DNA of 64,000 nucleotides from the NCBI RefSeq assembly GCF_027497195.1, contig NZ_CP114905.1, positions 930,001-994,000 on the forward strand. The letters run 5' to 3'. The notes beneath the pieces are model-generated. The model was not told the origin of the DNA. It saw only the letters and a list, made by a program, of their open reading frames with translations, and ran no database searches. The translations under genes and the position numbers were made by a program. This DNA comes from Streptomyces sp. WMMC500. GTDB taxonomy: Bacteria; Actinomycetota; Actinomycetes; Streptomycetales; Streptomycetaceae. Of this stretch, positions 9,008-17,617 are shown one piece after another (the first letter of the stretch is position 1; every line of letters begins with the position of its first letter).

Positions 9008-9154
9008 AGGTCCTTCCGGGACTCGAGGGTGCAGGAGCACTACCGGACGATACGGAGGAGTTGAGGTCGATACGGGCCGGTCGTGCAGGTTCACCCGGAA
9101 CCGCACACCCGCCCCGCACGCCGCCGGGCTCCGGGATCCCCGCCGCCCGGCCGG

Positions 9155-10591
9155 TCAGCCGGCGAGCGGTCCGCCGAGGAGGTCCAGGACCGGCCCGGCG
9201 GTGACGCCGAGGGCGACGGAGGCGGCGGCCGTCGCGTACGCGGTCAGGGCCGCGGACCGTACGACCGGGTGCCGGCGGGGCTCGGCGGCGGCGGCGACCG
9301 CCGGCCGGATCCAGCGCAGGTAGTAGAAGAGGGAGGCGACGGAGTTGACCGCCGCGAGGACGGCGAGCCAGGCGTAGCCGCCGTCGACCGCCGCGGTGAA
9401 GACCGCCAGCTTGCCGAGGAAGACAGCGGTGGGCGGGGTGCCCAGGAACCCGAGCAGGCAGACGACGAGGCTGAGTGCGAGTGCGGGCCGGGCGCGCAGC
9501 AGGCCGCGGTAGTCGGCGAGAGCGCGGGCGTGCGGCAGGGCGCAGACGACGGCGAAGGCGCCGAGGTTGGTCAGGGCGTAGCCGGCGAGGTAGAACAGCA
9601 GCGCCTGCTGGGCCTCGTCGGCGCGCGTGGCCACCGCGACGGGCAGGAGCAGGTATCCGACCTGGCTGATCGTGGAGTAGGCGAGCAGCCGCTTGACGTC
9701 GGTCTGGAAGAACGCGGCGAGGTTGCCGAGCGTCATGGACGCGGCGGCCAGCACCGCGACCAGCTCGTCCCAGGGCACCCGGGTGCCGGCGAGCGGCACC
9801 GCGGCCAGCCGGTAGAGGGCGGCCAGCGCGCCCACCTTGGGCAGGGTGGTGAGCAGCGCGGCTGCGGGCAGGCCGGCGCCGTCGACGGCGTCGGGCACCC
9901 AGAAGTGGCCGGGCACGGCGCCGGTCTTGAAGAGCGGCCCGGCCAGCAGCCCCACGGTGCCCGCGGTGACGAGGACGGCGGGGGCGCCGGGCAGTTCGTC
10001 GCCGAGTGCGGGGTACGCGCTGGCGCGGCCGGCGGCGTAGAGCACGGTGATGCCGGCGAGCATGACGACGCCGAGCAGGGCGCCCGTGACGAAGTACTTC
10101 AGCGCCGCCTCGGTGCCGGGGGCGTCCTTGCGGAAGCCCGCCAGGGTGTACGAGGGCACGCTCGCCAGCAGGTACGCGGCGGCGAGCAGCAGCAGGTCCT
10201 GGGCGCCGGCGAGCATCAGGGCGCCGAGCGCGGCGAGTTGGACGAGGACGTGGAACTCGCTCTCCCGCGCGTCCCCGCGGAGCGGGGCGAAGCCGAGGAG
10301 CAGCACGACCAGCGCGCCGGCGAGGATGACGACGCGGCCGGCCGACGTCACGGCGTCGACGGCGAAGGCTCCGTCGAAGGCGGTGGTCGTCCCGCCGCCC
10401 GCCGCGGCGGCCCCCTGACGGAGGGCAGCCGCGATCCCCGCCGCGCACGCCGCCAGGCCCAGCGCGCCGACCAGCCACTGCCGCCGCCGCGGCAGCCAGG
10501 CCCCGAGCAGCAGGCCGAGCACGGCGGAGGCGGCGAGGAGTACCTCAGGCAGCAGGTCGAGAGGGTTTTCGTCCATGCCGGTCCCGTTCAT
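9155..10591 (-). CDS. nuoN: NADH-quinone oxidoreductase subunit N
   Basis: A 478-residue antiporter-like membrane subunit with about 14 hydrophobic segments. LFKTGAVPGHFWVPDAVDG and the following TLPKVGALAALYRL match the NuoN core with its conserved pumping lysines, and QTDVKRLLAYSTISQVGYLLLP is the usual TM signature. The ATG at 10591 overlaps the nuoM stop in an ATGA; a second ATG at 10576 is possible. It is the last gene of a nuo cluster that keeps only the membrane arm. Confidence 0.93.
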   Translation of the reverse strand: MNGTGMDENPLDLLPEVLLAASAVLGLLLGAWLPRRRQWLVGALGLAACAAGIAAALRQGAAAAGGGTTTAFDGAFAVDAVTSAGRVVILAGALVVLLLGFAPLRGDARESEFHVLVQLAALGALMLAGAQDLLLLAAAYLLASVPSYTLAGFRKDAPGTEAALKYFVTGALLGVVMLAGITVLYAAGRASAYPALGDELPGAPAVLVTAGTVGLLAGPLFKTGAVPGHFWVPDAVDGAGLPAAALLTTLPKVGALAALYRLAAVPLAGTRVPWDELVAVLAAASMTLGNLAAFFQTDVKRLLAYSTISQVGYLLLPVAVATRADEAQQALLFYLAGYALTNLGAFAVVCALPHARALADYRGLLRARPALALSLVVCLLGFLGTPPTAVFLGKLAVFTAAVDGGYAWLAVLAAVNSVASLFYYLRWIRPAVAAAAEPRRHPVVRSAALTAYATAAASVALGVTAGPVLDLLGGPLAG

Positions 10592-12120
10592 CGGCCGACG
10601 AGTTCCAGGACGGTGCGCGAGAACGGCTCGATGACGTCGAGGACGAAGCGCGGGAAGACGCCGAGGACGACGGCGAGAGCCAGCAGCGGCGCGATCGACG
10701 CCGCCTCGTGTGCGCGCAGGTCGGGAAACGGCCGCGGCGTGCCGGGCGCTCCCCCGGACTTCGTCAGGGCGGTGCCCCCGGGCAGCCGCAGCGGGCCGAG
10801 GAAGATCCGCTGCAGCGCCCGCACCAGCAGCGCCGCGGTCAGCAGGATGCCGGGCACGGCGAGCACGGTCGCCACCGGGCGCGGGCCGAGGCTGCCGGCG
10901 AGGATCTGGAACTCGGCGATGAAGCCGGAGAAGCCCGGCAGCCCGAGGGAGGCGAAGACGGCGACGCCGGTGAGCGCGGCGAGGGCGGGGGCGCGGGCGG
11001 CGACGCCGGAGTAGGCGCCCATGTCGTACGTGCGCCCGCGCTCGTGGAGCGCGCCGGCCAGCAGGAACAGCGCGCCGGTCAGCAGTCCGTGGCTGACCAT
11101 CTGGTACGTCGCGCCGGTCACGGCGAGCCGGCGGGCGCCGGCGGTGTCCTCGCTCAGTGCGGCGGCGGCGCCGAGGGCCAGGAGGACGTAACCCATGTGG
11201 TTGACCGACGTGTACGCGATCATGCGCTTGAAGTTCGTCTGCGCCAGGGCGACCAGCGCCCCGTAGAGGACGGAGACGACCCCGACGGCCACGAACACCG
11301 GCGCGTACGTGCGCCATGTCCCCGGCAGCAGCGGCATGGCGATGCGCAGGAACCCGTACGTGCCCATCTTCAGCAGCACCCCGGCCAGGATCGCGGAACC
11401 GGCCGCGGGAGCTTCGGTGTGGGCCGGCGGCAGCCAGGTGTGGAACGGCACCGTCGGCGTCTTGACGGCCAGGCCGAGGCCGATCGCCAGCAGCACCAGG
11501 GCGCCGTAGCCGGACCGCCCCGCCAGCGGGTCCTCCCCGGCCAGGGCGACGATGTCGAACGTGTGCGGCTCCGCGGCGAGATACAGGCCGATGAAGCCGA
11601 GCAGCAGGGCGAGCGAGCCGGTGAAGGTGTAGAGGAAGAACTTCTGCGCGGCGCGGGCGGCGCCGGGGTGGCCCCAGCCGGCGATGACGAAGTACATCGC
11701 GACGATCGACAGGTCGAAGAAGACGAAGAAGAGGATGAGGTCGAGCGAGGCGAAGAGGCCGAGGCAGGTGGTCTCCAGGAAGAGGAACAGGGCGGCGAAC
11801 TCCCGTACCCGGCGGGTCTCGCGCAGCGCGTACAGCGCGCAGGCCGGAAAGAGCACGGCGGTCAGGGCCAGCAGCGGCAGGGAGAGGCCGTCGACGCCGA
11901 CGTGGTAGCCGATGCCGGCGCCGGGGATCCAGCGGGCGTTCGTCTCGTACTGGATGCCTCCGCCGTGGTCGTAGCCGGTCCACAGGGCGACGGTCAGCGC
12001 GAGCACGGCGGCCGACACGGCGGCCCAGGCGCGGAGGAAGACCCGGCGGCCGGCGGCGCGCGGCAGGCACAGCAGCGCGCCGGCCGCGGCGGCGGGGAGG
12101 AAGACGATGGCCGTGAGCAC
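10588..12120 (-). CDS. nuoM: NADH-quinone oxidoreductase subunit M
   Basis: The 510-residue protein has the NuoM signature VKTPTVPFHTWLPPAHTEAP followed by AGVLLKMGTYGFLRIAMP, with the conserved proton-channel lysines, and TNFKRMIAYTSVNHMGYVLL. Fourteen or so membrane segments are visible. Length is normal for the subunit. It pumps protons in the distal membrane arm of complex I and is coupled to nuoN by stop/start overlap; nuoL ends 9 bases upstream. Confidence 0.95.
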   Translation of the reverse strand: MLTAIVFLPAAAAGALLCLPRAAGRRVFLRAWAAVSAAVLALTVALWTGYDHGGGIQYETNARWIPGAGIGYHVGVDGLSLPLLALTAVLFPACALYALRETRRVREFAALFLFLETTCLGLFASLDLILFFVFFDLSIVAMYFVIAGWGHPGAARAAQKFFLYTFTGSLALLLGFIGLYLAAEPHTFDIVALAGEDPLAGRSGYGALVLLAIGLGLAVKTPTVPFHTWLPPAHTEAPAAGSAILAGVLLKMGTYGFLRIAMPLLPGTWRTYAPVFVAVGVVSVLYGALVALAQTNFKRMIAYTSVNHMGYVLLALGAAAALSEDTAGARRLAVTGATYQMVSHGLLTGALFLLAGALHERGRTYDMGAYSGVAARAPALAALTGVAVFASLGLPGFSGFIAEFQILAGSLGPRPVATVLAVPGILLTAALLVRALQRIFLGPLRLPGGTALTKSGGAPGTPRPFPDLRAHEAASIAPLLALAVVLGVFPRFVLDVIEPFSRTVLELVGR

Positions 12121-12129
12121 GGGGTGCGG

Positions 12130-14127
12130 TCACCTCACGAGGACGAAGACGGCGGCGAGGACGGTGAAGGCCGCGACCGCCTGGGCGAGGTAGGTGTGTA
12201 CCTGGCCGGTCTGCGGGCGGCGGGCGAGCCGGCCCAGCGTGCGGGCCGCGGCCCCGACGCGTTCGACGGTGCCGTCGACGGCCGCCTCCGCGCCGCGGTC
12301 GACGGCGCGGGCGAGCCGGACGGTGCCGCGGGCGAGGCCGTCGACGCCGCGGTCGAGTACCCGGTCGTCGAAGGCCGCCAGCGCGGCGGCGAGGCGCCGC
12401 ACGGGACGTACGACGACGGCGCGGGCCGCCGCCTCCAGGCCCAACCAGGCGGAGGCGGCGGCGGTGAGCCCGGCGGGGGCGGGGGTGAGCCGCTCGCCCC
12501 GGGCCCAGACGGCGCAGGACGCGGCCAGGGCGAGGGCGGCGGAGAGCGTGAACTCCCAGGCGTACGGGGCGGCTTCGCCGCGGGCGCCGATCCGCCCGGC
12601 GACGGCGTCGCGCGGCCCCGGCAGCGCCAGGACCGCCAGGGCGGCGACGGCGAGGGCGAGCACGGCGAACGACAGCGCTTCGGGGACGGGCACGCGGACG
12701 GGCACGGGGAGGGAGCGCGGGCCGCGGTCCCGCGGCACCGCGGCGTCCTCGCCTCCCTCCGCTGCCGTCTCGGCCGGCGGGGCGGCGGTGGCCCGGAGGC
12801 GCGCGGCCTCCGGCGGGCACCATGCGAACCACAGGGCCCTGGCGGCGTAGACCGCCGAGACCACGGCCGCCGCCAGGCCCGCCGCGTACAGCGCCGGGCT
12901 GTGCTCCAGCGCCCCGGCCAGCAGGAGGTCCTTCGCGGCCCACAGCGACAGCGGCGGCACCCCGGCGAGGCTCAGGGCGGCCACGGTGAACGCGGCGCCG
13001 GCGACCCGGTTCCGCCGGGCGGCGCCGCGCAGCGCGGGCAGCGTGCCGGCGCCGAGCGCCGCCAGCCAGAAGCCGGCCACGAGGAACGCCAGGCTCTTCG
13101 CCGCCGCGTGCGCGAGGAGTTGCAGGGTGCCGCCGGTGGTCGCGGTCACGCCGGCGGCCAGCACCATGAACCCGATCTGGGCGCAACTGGAGGCGGCGAG
13201 GAGCTGCTTGAGGTCGGGCTGCGCCACCGCGACCAGGCCGAGGGCGAGCGCGGTGGCGGCGCCGGTCCAGGCCACGGTGTCGTCGCCCCAGCCGGAGGCG
13301 GCGAGCAGCGGCTGCAGCCGCAGCAGCAGGTACGCGCCGGCGACCACCATCGTCGCGGAGTGCAGCAGCGCCGAGACGGGGCTGGGGCCCTGCATGGCCC
13401 GTGACAGCCAGAAGCTGAACGGCAGTTGGGCGGACTTGCCCAGCGCCGCGGCGACGACGCCCGCGGTCAGCAGGTGCAGCCAGGGGGCGGGCACCTCGTG
13501 CAGTTGGTCGAGGCTCAGGCCCGCCGCCGGGCCGGCGGCGAGGGCCGCGCCGGCGGCGAGGTAGAGCCCCAGGTCGGCGGCCCGGGTGGTCAGGTACGCG
13601 ACGCCCGCCGCGTCGGCCCGTGCCGGATCGCGCCACCGGAAGCCGATCAGCGCCCAGGAGGTCGCGCCCATGAACTCCCAGCCCATCAGCAGCGCCGGCA
13701 GGGTGGTGGCGGTGACGGTGACCAGCATGGCGCCGCTGAAGAGCAGCATGAGGCCGAAGAAGCGGGCCCGTGGCGGCCCTGCGGCGGTGTCGGCGGTGTC
13801 GCCGGCGACGTGCGCCGCGTCGCCGGTGTCGGCGATCTCGTCGGTGCCGGCGATGCCGAAGACGAGCACGGCCAGCGTGACGGCGGCGACGGTCACCGCG
13901 ATCAGCCCGGACAGGCCGTGCGCGCCGAGCCCGAACGGCAGCCCCGCCAGCAGCGGCACCCGCGTCGCCGGCCGGGCCGCCGCCGCGTACCCGGCCAGGA
14001 CCAGCGCGGCGGCGGAGGCCGCGACGGCGACGGCGGGCGCGTACCGGTCGGCCCTCCGCCCGGCCGCGGCGAGCAGCGCGCCCGCGGCGAGCGGCACGGC
14101 GACCAGCGCCCACAGCGCCGCGCTCAC
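12130..14127 (-). CDS. nuoL: NADH-quinone oxidoreductase subunit L
   Basis: The 665-residue product has ALGKSAQLPFSFWLSRAMQGPSPVSALLHSATMVVAG, split here into its known parts GKSAQLPF and GPSPVSALLHSATMV, the NuoL/MrpA core. The usual His of PFHVWLP is replaced by Ser (PFSFWLS). The C-terminus has the long lateral helix region and two final membrane segments. Start overlaps the nuoK stop by four bases. The altered channel motif is shared territory with other divergence in this cluster, and may reflect a changed function or simply drift. Confidence 0.94.
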   Translation of the reverse strand: MSAALWALVAVPLAAGALLAAAGRRADRYAPAVAVAASAAALVLAGYAAAARPATRVPLLAGLPFGLGAHGLSGLIAVTVAAVTLAVLVFGIAGTDEIADTGDAAHVAGDTADTAAGPPRARFFGLMLLFSGAMLVTVTATTLPALLMGWEFMGATSWALIGFRWRDPARADAAGVAYLTTRAADLGLYLAAGAALAAGPAAGLSLDQLHEVPAPWLHLLTAGVVAAALGKSAQLPFSFWLSRAMQGPSPVSALLHSATMVVAGAYLLLRLQPLLAASGWGDDTVAWTGAATALALGLVAVAQPDLKQLLAASSCAQIGFMVLAAGVTATTGGTLQLLAHAAAKSLAFLVAGFWLAALGAGTLPALRGAARRNRVAGAAFTVAALSLAGVPPLSLWAAKDLLLAGALEHSPALYAAGLAAAVVSAVYAARALWFAWCPPEAARLRATAAPPAETAAEGGEDAAVPRDRGPRSLPVPVRVPVPEALSFAVLALAVAALAVLALPGPRDAVAGRIGARGEAAPYAWEFTLSAALALAASCAVWARGERLTPAPAGLTAAASAWLGLEAAARAVVVRPVRRLAAALAAFDDRVLDRGVDGLARGTVRLARAVDRGAEAAVDGTVERVGAAARTLGRLARRPQTGQVHTYLAQAVAAFTVLAAVFVLVR

Positions 14128-14429
14128 CCCTTCAACTCCGCGGCGTCGTCGGTCATGTCGACCTCGCGGGTGCGGAACAGCGCGACGACCACGGCGAAGC
14201 CGACGGCCATCTCCACCGCCATGACGGTGACGGCCAGCACGACGAGCACCTGCCCGTCGGTGGCGGCGGGCGCGAGGAAGCGCCAGACCGCGGCGGCGGC
14301 GAGGATGACGCCGCCGAGCATGAGCTCCAGGCCCATCATCAGCATCACGACGGACTGCTGGGAGAGCGCGCCGAACAGCCCGGCGGAGAACAGCGCGGCG
14401 GCCACCAGCAGGACCGGCTCCAGCGTCAC
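14124..14429 (-). CDS. nuoK: NADH-quinone oxidoreductase subunit K
   Basis: A 101-residue, three-helix protein. The two membrane glutamates needed for proton transfer are kept: the first in MLMMGLELMLGGVIL and the second in VTVMAVEMAVGFAVVVALF. Length and layout are exactly those of NuoK. It overlaps nuoL downstream and nuoJ upstream by four bases each, so the membrane subunits are made from one coupled transcript. Confidence 0.95.
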   Translation of the reverse strand: MTLEPVLLVAAALFSAGLFGALSQQSVVMLMMGLELMLGGVILAAAAVWRFLAPAATDGQVLVVLAVTVMAVEMAVGFAVVVALFRTREVDMTDDAAELKG

Positions 14430-15010
14430 CGGCGCGCCCCCGGTCGTACGGGATCGGCGGGGCGGCGGGCGCGCAGGTCGTCGCCGTAGCGGTCGTACCG
14501 GCCGCGGCCGGTGGCGAGCACCACGGCGGCGACGATGGTGCTGAACAGGGCCAGGCCCAGGGTCATCATCGTCAGCATGTGCGGGCCCATCAGCGACTCG
14601 CCGAGGGCCTTCGTCGGGTCGCCGGCCGGCTCCCCCCTGCGCGGCGGCCAGGGGGCCAGCAGGATGCCGGCGGCCAGCAGGACGAAGACGCCGGCGGAGA
14701 GCGCCGCCGCGCCCCGCCTGTTGTGCAGCATCGACATGTGCGTCAGCCCGGCGGGGTTCATCATGAACATCACCATGAACACGGCCATGAGGGCCATCTC
14801 GATCGTCATCATGAGGATGACGACCACGCCGACGTAGTCGAGGCCGAGCCGCAGCACGAGGCCGCCGACGCAGAGCAGGGACAGCAGCAGCGCGTACGTC
14901 GCCCGGGCCATGGAGTCGAAGCGGAAGACCATGGCCCCGCTCGCCACCGCGGGCGCGGCGAGCGCCCAGAACACCGCGTCATCGGGCATCTCTGCGGTCT
15001 CCCCCCTCAT
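14426..15010 (-). CDS. nuoJ: NADH-quinone oxidoreductase subunit J
   Basis: A 194-residue protein with five predicted membrane segments, the third being the Met- and Val-rich DYVGVVVILMMTIEMALMAV region, which corresponds to the pi-bulge helix of NuoJ. I place the start at the ATG at 15010, which overlaps the nuoH stop as ATGA; the open frame runs further upstream only because of high GC. The loop HMSMLHNRRG is not typical. Position between nuoH and nuoK supports the call. Confidence 0.9.
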   Translation of the reverse strand: MRGETAEMPDDAVFWALAAPAVASGAMVFRFDSMARATYALLLSLLCVGGLVLRLGLDYVGVVVILMMTIEMALMAVFMVMFMMNPAGLTHMSMLHNRRGAAALSAGVFVLLAAGILLAPWPPRRGEPAGDPTKALGESLMGPHMLTMMTLGLALFSTIVAAVVLATGRGRYDRYGDDLRARRPADPVRPGARR

Positions 15011-15942
15011 CGGCCGAGGACGACGACGGCGACGGCCAGCGCCTGCAGCAGGGACAGCGGCACGAGCACCGTCCACGCGAACTCCGCGTAGCGCTCCATC
15101 CGCAGCGTCGGCAGCAGCCGCCGCCCGGCCACCAGCAGGCCGAGCACCCCGCCCGTCTTCAGCAGCGTCCACGCCCACGCCGGCAGCAACGGGCCGTGGC
15201 CGCCGCCCAGGAACAGCGGCACGCTGAACCCGGCGGTGACCACCAGCAGCAGCCACCGCCCGGCCAGCAGCACCAGCCGGTCCACACCCGCGTACTCGGC
15301 GACCGCACCGCCCGCCGCGTCGCGCCCGAGCGGATGGTCGAACGGGCCCCAGAAGGCCATCGCCAGCGCGCTCAGCAGGAACACCGCGAACGCCGCCGGC
15401 ATCCACACCGCGAACCACAGCCCGCGCTGGGCCGCCACCACCTCACCGACCCGCAGCGACTCCGCGCCCAGCGCCGCGGTGGTGAGCGCGAGCATGTGCG
15501 GCAGCTCGTACGCCAGGCCCTGCGCGAGGAAGCGGTGGCCGCCGATCAGGGACAGCGCCGAGTTCGGCCCCCAGCCGGCCAGCCACACCGCCGCCCACGC
15601 CAGCACCTCCATGGCGTTGAACCACACCACGCCCACGACCGGATCCGTGGCGGCCCGGAACCCCCAGGGCAGGACGGCGGCGGCGAGGACGGCGGCGACC
15701 GGGACGAGCGTGACCCCGAGGCGGCCGAGCCACGGATCGGCCGCGGCGGTACGCCGCGGCTGCCCGCCCAGCAGCCGCAGCCCGGCGAGCAGCGGCGCCG
15801 GCGCCGCGCGCAACGGGCGGCCGGAGCGGCCCCGTTCCGCCGCCGCGGTCAGCACGGCGTCGAAGGCGGCGACCACGGCCGCCGCCGCGGCGAGGACGAA
15901 CGGCAGCAGCACGACGGCCCACACGGGCGCGGTGTCAGCCAC
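15007..15942 (-). CDS. nuoH: NADH-quinone oxidoreductase subunit H
   Basis: The 311-residue membrane protein has NuoH features including the N-terminal helix, VAVLAAAVLPWGF, the quinone-site loop region GWGPNSALSLIGGHRFLAQGLAYELPHML and the C-terminal FAWTVLVPLSLLQALAV. The start is GTG at 15942 and overlaps the preceding NuoB/D-like gene by eight bases. NuoH normally forms the quinone chamber at the junction with NuoB and NuoD, so its retention beside a degenerate NuoB-D protein is notable. Confidence 0.92.
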   Translation of the reverse strand: MADTAPVWAVVLLPFVLAAAAAVVAAFDAVLTAAAERGRSGRPLRAAPAPLLAGLRLLGGQPRRTAAADPWLGRLGVTLVPVAAVLAAAVLPWGFRAATDPVVGVVWFNAMEVLAWAAVWLAGWGPNSALSLIGGHRFLAQGLAYELPHMLALTTAALGAESLRVGEVVAAQRGLWFAVWMPAAFAVFLLSALAMAFWGPFDHPLGRDAAGGAVAEYAGVDRLVLLAGRWLLLVVTAGFSVPLFLGGGHGPLLPAWAWTLLKTGGVLGLLVAGRRLLPTLRMERYAEFAWTVLVPLSLLQALAVAVVVLGR

Positions 15943-17173
15943 GGACGGCCACCCCCGGCGCGTCGAGGTCCGGATCGAGGCTGGCCACGATCACGCGCGC
16001 GGACGTGAACTCGGCGCCGCTCAGCAGGCCGGGCAGGACGTCCAGCAGCGCCCGCGAGGGTGGCCGCGGGCCGTCGAGCCGGCCCCGCGGACCCTCCCGG
16101 TCGGACGGCGCGAGCGGCCGGTCGTCGTCCACCCGGGCGGCACAGCGGGCGGATTCGTCGAGCCAGGTGAGCAGCCGGCCGTACGCGTCACCGTCCGCGG
16201 CCAGCGCGGGACCGGTCACCCCCAACCGCCGGGCCCGCGCGGCGGGCAGCGCGCCGAGCCCCGCGGTCTGCTGCCGCAGCACCCGCGACCGCCGCACCCG
16301 CCGCCTCAGCCGGCCCAGGGCGGCGCCCCACTCCCCCACCGGCGCCCCGCCGAGCACGTCGTCGCGCAACCGCCGCGCCCGCGCCGCCGGATCGGCCCAC
16401 CCCGAGACGGCCAGGAGCCGCGCGACGCTGTCCAGGTGCGCGGCGCAGCACCGCCGCCGGGCAGCACCGCGCACGACCTCCTCGCCCCGCGCGGCACGCA
16501 GCCACGGCTCGTCCCAGTACGGCAGCCCGCCCGCGCACGACGCGGGGCACGAGGCGGGGGTACGCACCTCGGCGTGCTGCACGACGTCTCCTTGCAGGGC
16601 CACGTCGAGCACGAGCCCGGCGGGCCAGTCGGCGAGCCCGGGTCCGAGCGGCAGGTGCAGCCGGTCGAGCCGCAGCCCGTCGCGGTCGTCCGCACGTTCG
16701 GCCATGGGCAGTCCGGCGACGGGCCCGCCGTGCCGGTGAGGCGCTTCGTGACCGCCATGATTGCTGTGACTGCCGTGACTCCCGGGACTGCCGTGGCCGG
16801 GGTGGTGGTCGCCGTCACCCCCGTCATCCCCGCCGCCCCGGTCACCCGCCTCACCTCCGTTGACCGAGACCTCCACCGGCATCAGCAGCCCGTCCAGCGC
16901 CGCCTCGACGCCGTGCGGGCCGGCCACGGCGGACCGCGCCTTGGGGTGCGGGATCTGCCGCCAGAGCGCGTCCGTCCACTCCGCGCCCGCGGCACCGCCC
17001 GCCCCGACGACCAGCAGCCCGCTCGCCGCCGCCGGGCTCGCGGCCACCGGCCAGCCACGCCGCCGCAGCCCCGCCTCCGCGGCCAGCCGCGCCCGGGTAG
17101 CGCCGGGGTGGACGGCCAGGAGAACGGCGGGATGCCGGGTGCCGATCCGGCGCAGCGCGTTCCTCAGGCCCAC
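15935..17173 (-). CDS. Degenerate NuoB-NuoD-like fusion protein with His-rich linker
   Basis: The GTG at 17173 overlaps nuoA by ten bases and gives 412 residues. The N-terminal ~120 residues resemble NuoB (LLVVGAGG, then WRQIPHPKARSAVAGPHG, like the NuoB segment that ends in a Met-Gly), but none of the four NuoB cluster cysteines is present. A linker of about 30 residues rich in His and Gly follows. The C-terminal half resembles NuoD: LHLPLGPGLADWPAGLVLDV, RRRCCAAHLDSVARLLA, GLGALPAARARRLGVTGP and LLSGAEFTSARVIVASLD. The quinone-site His and Asp are not recognisable. It fills the slot of nuoB-nuoCD in this operon; function unknown. Confidence 0.75.
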   Translation of the reverse strand: MGLRNALRRIGTRHPAVLLAVHPGATRARLAAEAGLRRRGWPVAASPAAASGLLVVGAGGAAGAEWTDALWRQIPHPKARSAVAGPHGVEAALDGLLMPVEVSVNGGEAGDRGGGDDGGDGDHHPGHGSPGSHGSHSNHGGHEAPHRHGGPVAGLPMAERADDRDGLRLDRLHLPLGPGLADWPAGLVLDVALQGDVVQHAEVRTPASCPASCAGGLPYWDEPWLRAARGEEVVRGAARRRCCAAHLDSVARLLAVSGWADPAARARRLRDDVLGGAPVGEWGAALGRLRRRVRRSRVLRQQTAGLGALPAARARRLGVTGPALAADGDAYGRLLTWLDESARCAARVDDDRPLAPSDREGPRGRLDGPRPPSRALLDVLPGLLSGAEFTSARVIVASLDPDLDAPGVAVRG

Positions 17174-17535
17174 CGCAGCGCGCCCTCGCGCCGGGCGTAG
17201 GTGACGGCCGCGAAGAGGATGCCCAGGAAGAGGAACATCTCGACGACGGCCGGCGTGCCCATCTCGCCGACCACACGCACCCACGGGTACATGAACAGCA
17301 TCTCCATGTCGAAGGCCAGGAAGATCATCGTCACGGGATACCAGCGGACGTGGAACCGGGAGAACGCGTGCTCCCCGGGCGGCGGTCCGCCGCTGAACGG
17401 CCCCGATTCCAGCGTCCCCCGCCCACCCCGCAGCCACGCACCCAGCCCATGAAGCGCCGCGACCCCGCCGACCACCACGCCGAGCAGCACCGCCACCGGT
17501 TCCCAAACCGCCACGCCGAGCATCATGCCCGACAC
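17164..17535 (-). CDS. nuoA: NADH-quinone oxidoreductase subunit A
   Basis: A 123-residue, three-helix protein with the NuoA signature RFHVRWYPVTMIFLAFDMEM followed by LFMYPW, keeping the conserved membrane acidic residues. It is the first gene of the nuo cluster. Start choice is uncertain: GTG at 17535 or ATG at 17526 or 17523, none with a clear ribosome site. No promoter is obvious in the 82 bases before it. Confidence 0.92.
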   Translation of the reverse strand: MSGMMLGVAVWEPVAVLLGVVVGGVAALHGLGAWLRGGRGTLESGPFSGGPPPGEHAFSRFHVRWYPVTMIFLAFDMEMLFMYPWVRVVGEMGTPAVVEMFLFLGILFAAVTYARREGALRWA

Positions 17536-17617
17536 GCACCGTCACGGGCGGACGCCACGGCCGACGACGGAGGGTGACGAGCGACGGGCACCCGGCCGGC
17601 GGCGCGCCGCGCCGCGC

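Noticed and set aside
6068..9064. Nearly 1000-codon plus-strand open frame opposite the amidohydrolase
   Set aside because: Arg-Gly-Val-rich translation without motifs; the minus-strand frame has Tat signal, PDG repeats and a metal site.
9155..14113. Single 1652-codon frame covering nuoN and running through nuoM and nuoL
   Set aside because: Only its nuoN part is real; upstream it is an out-of-frame read of nuoM and nuoL, which have their own starts and conserved motifs.
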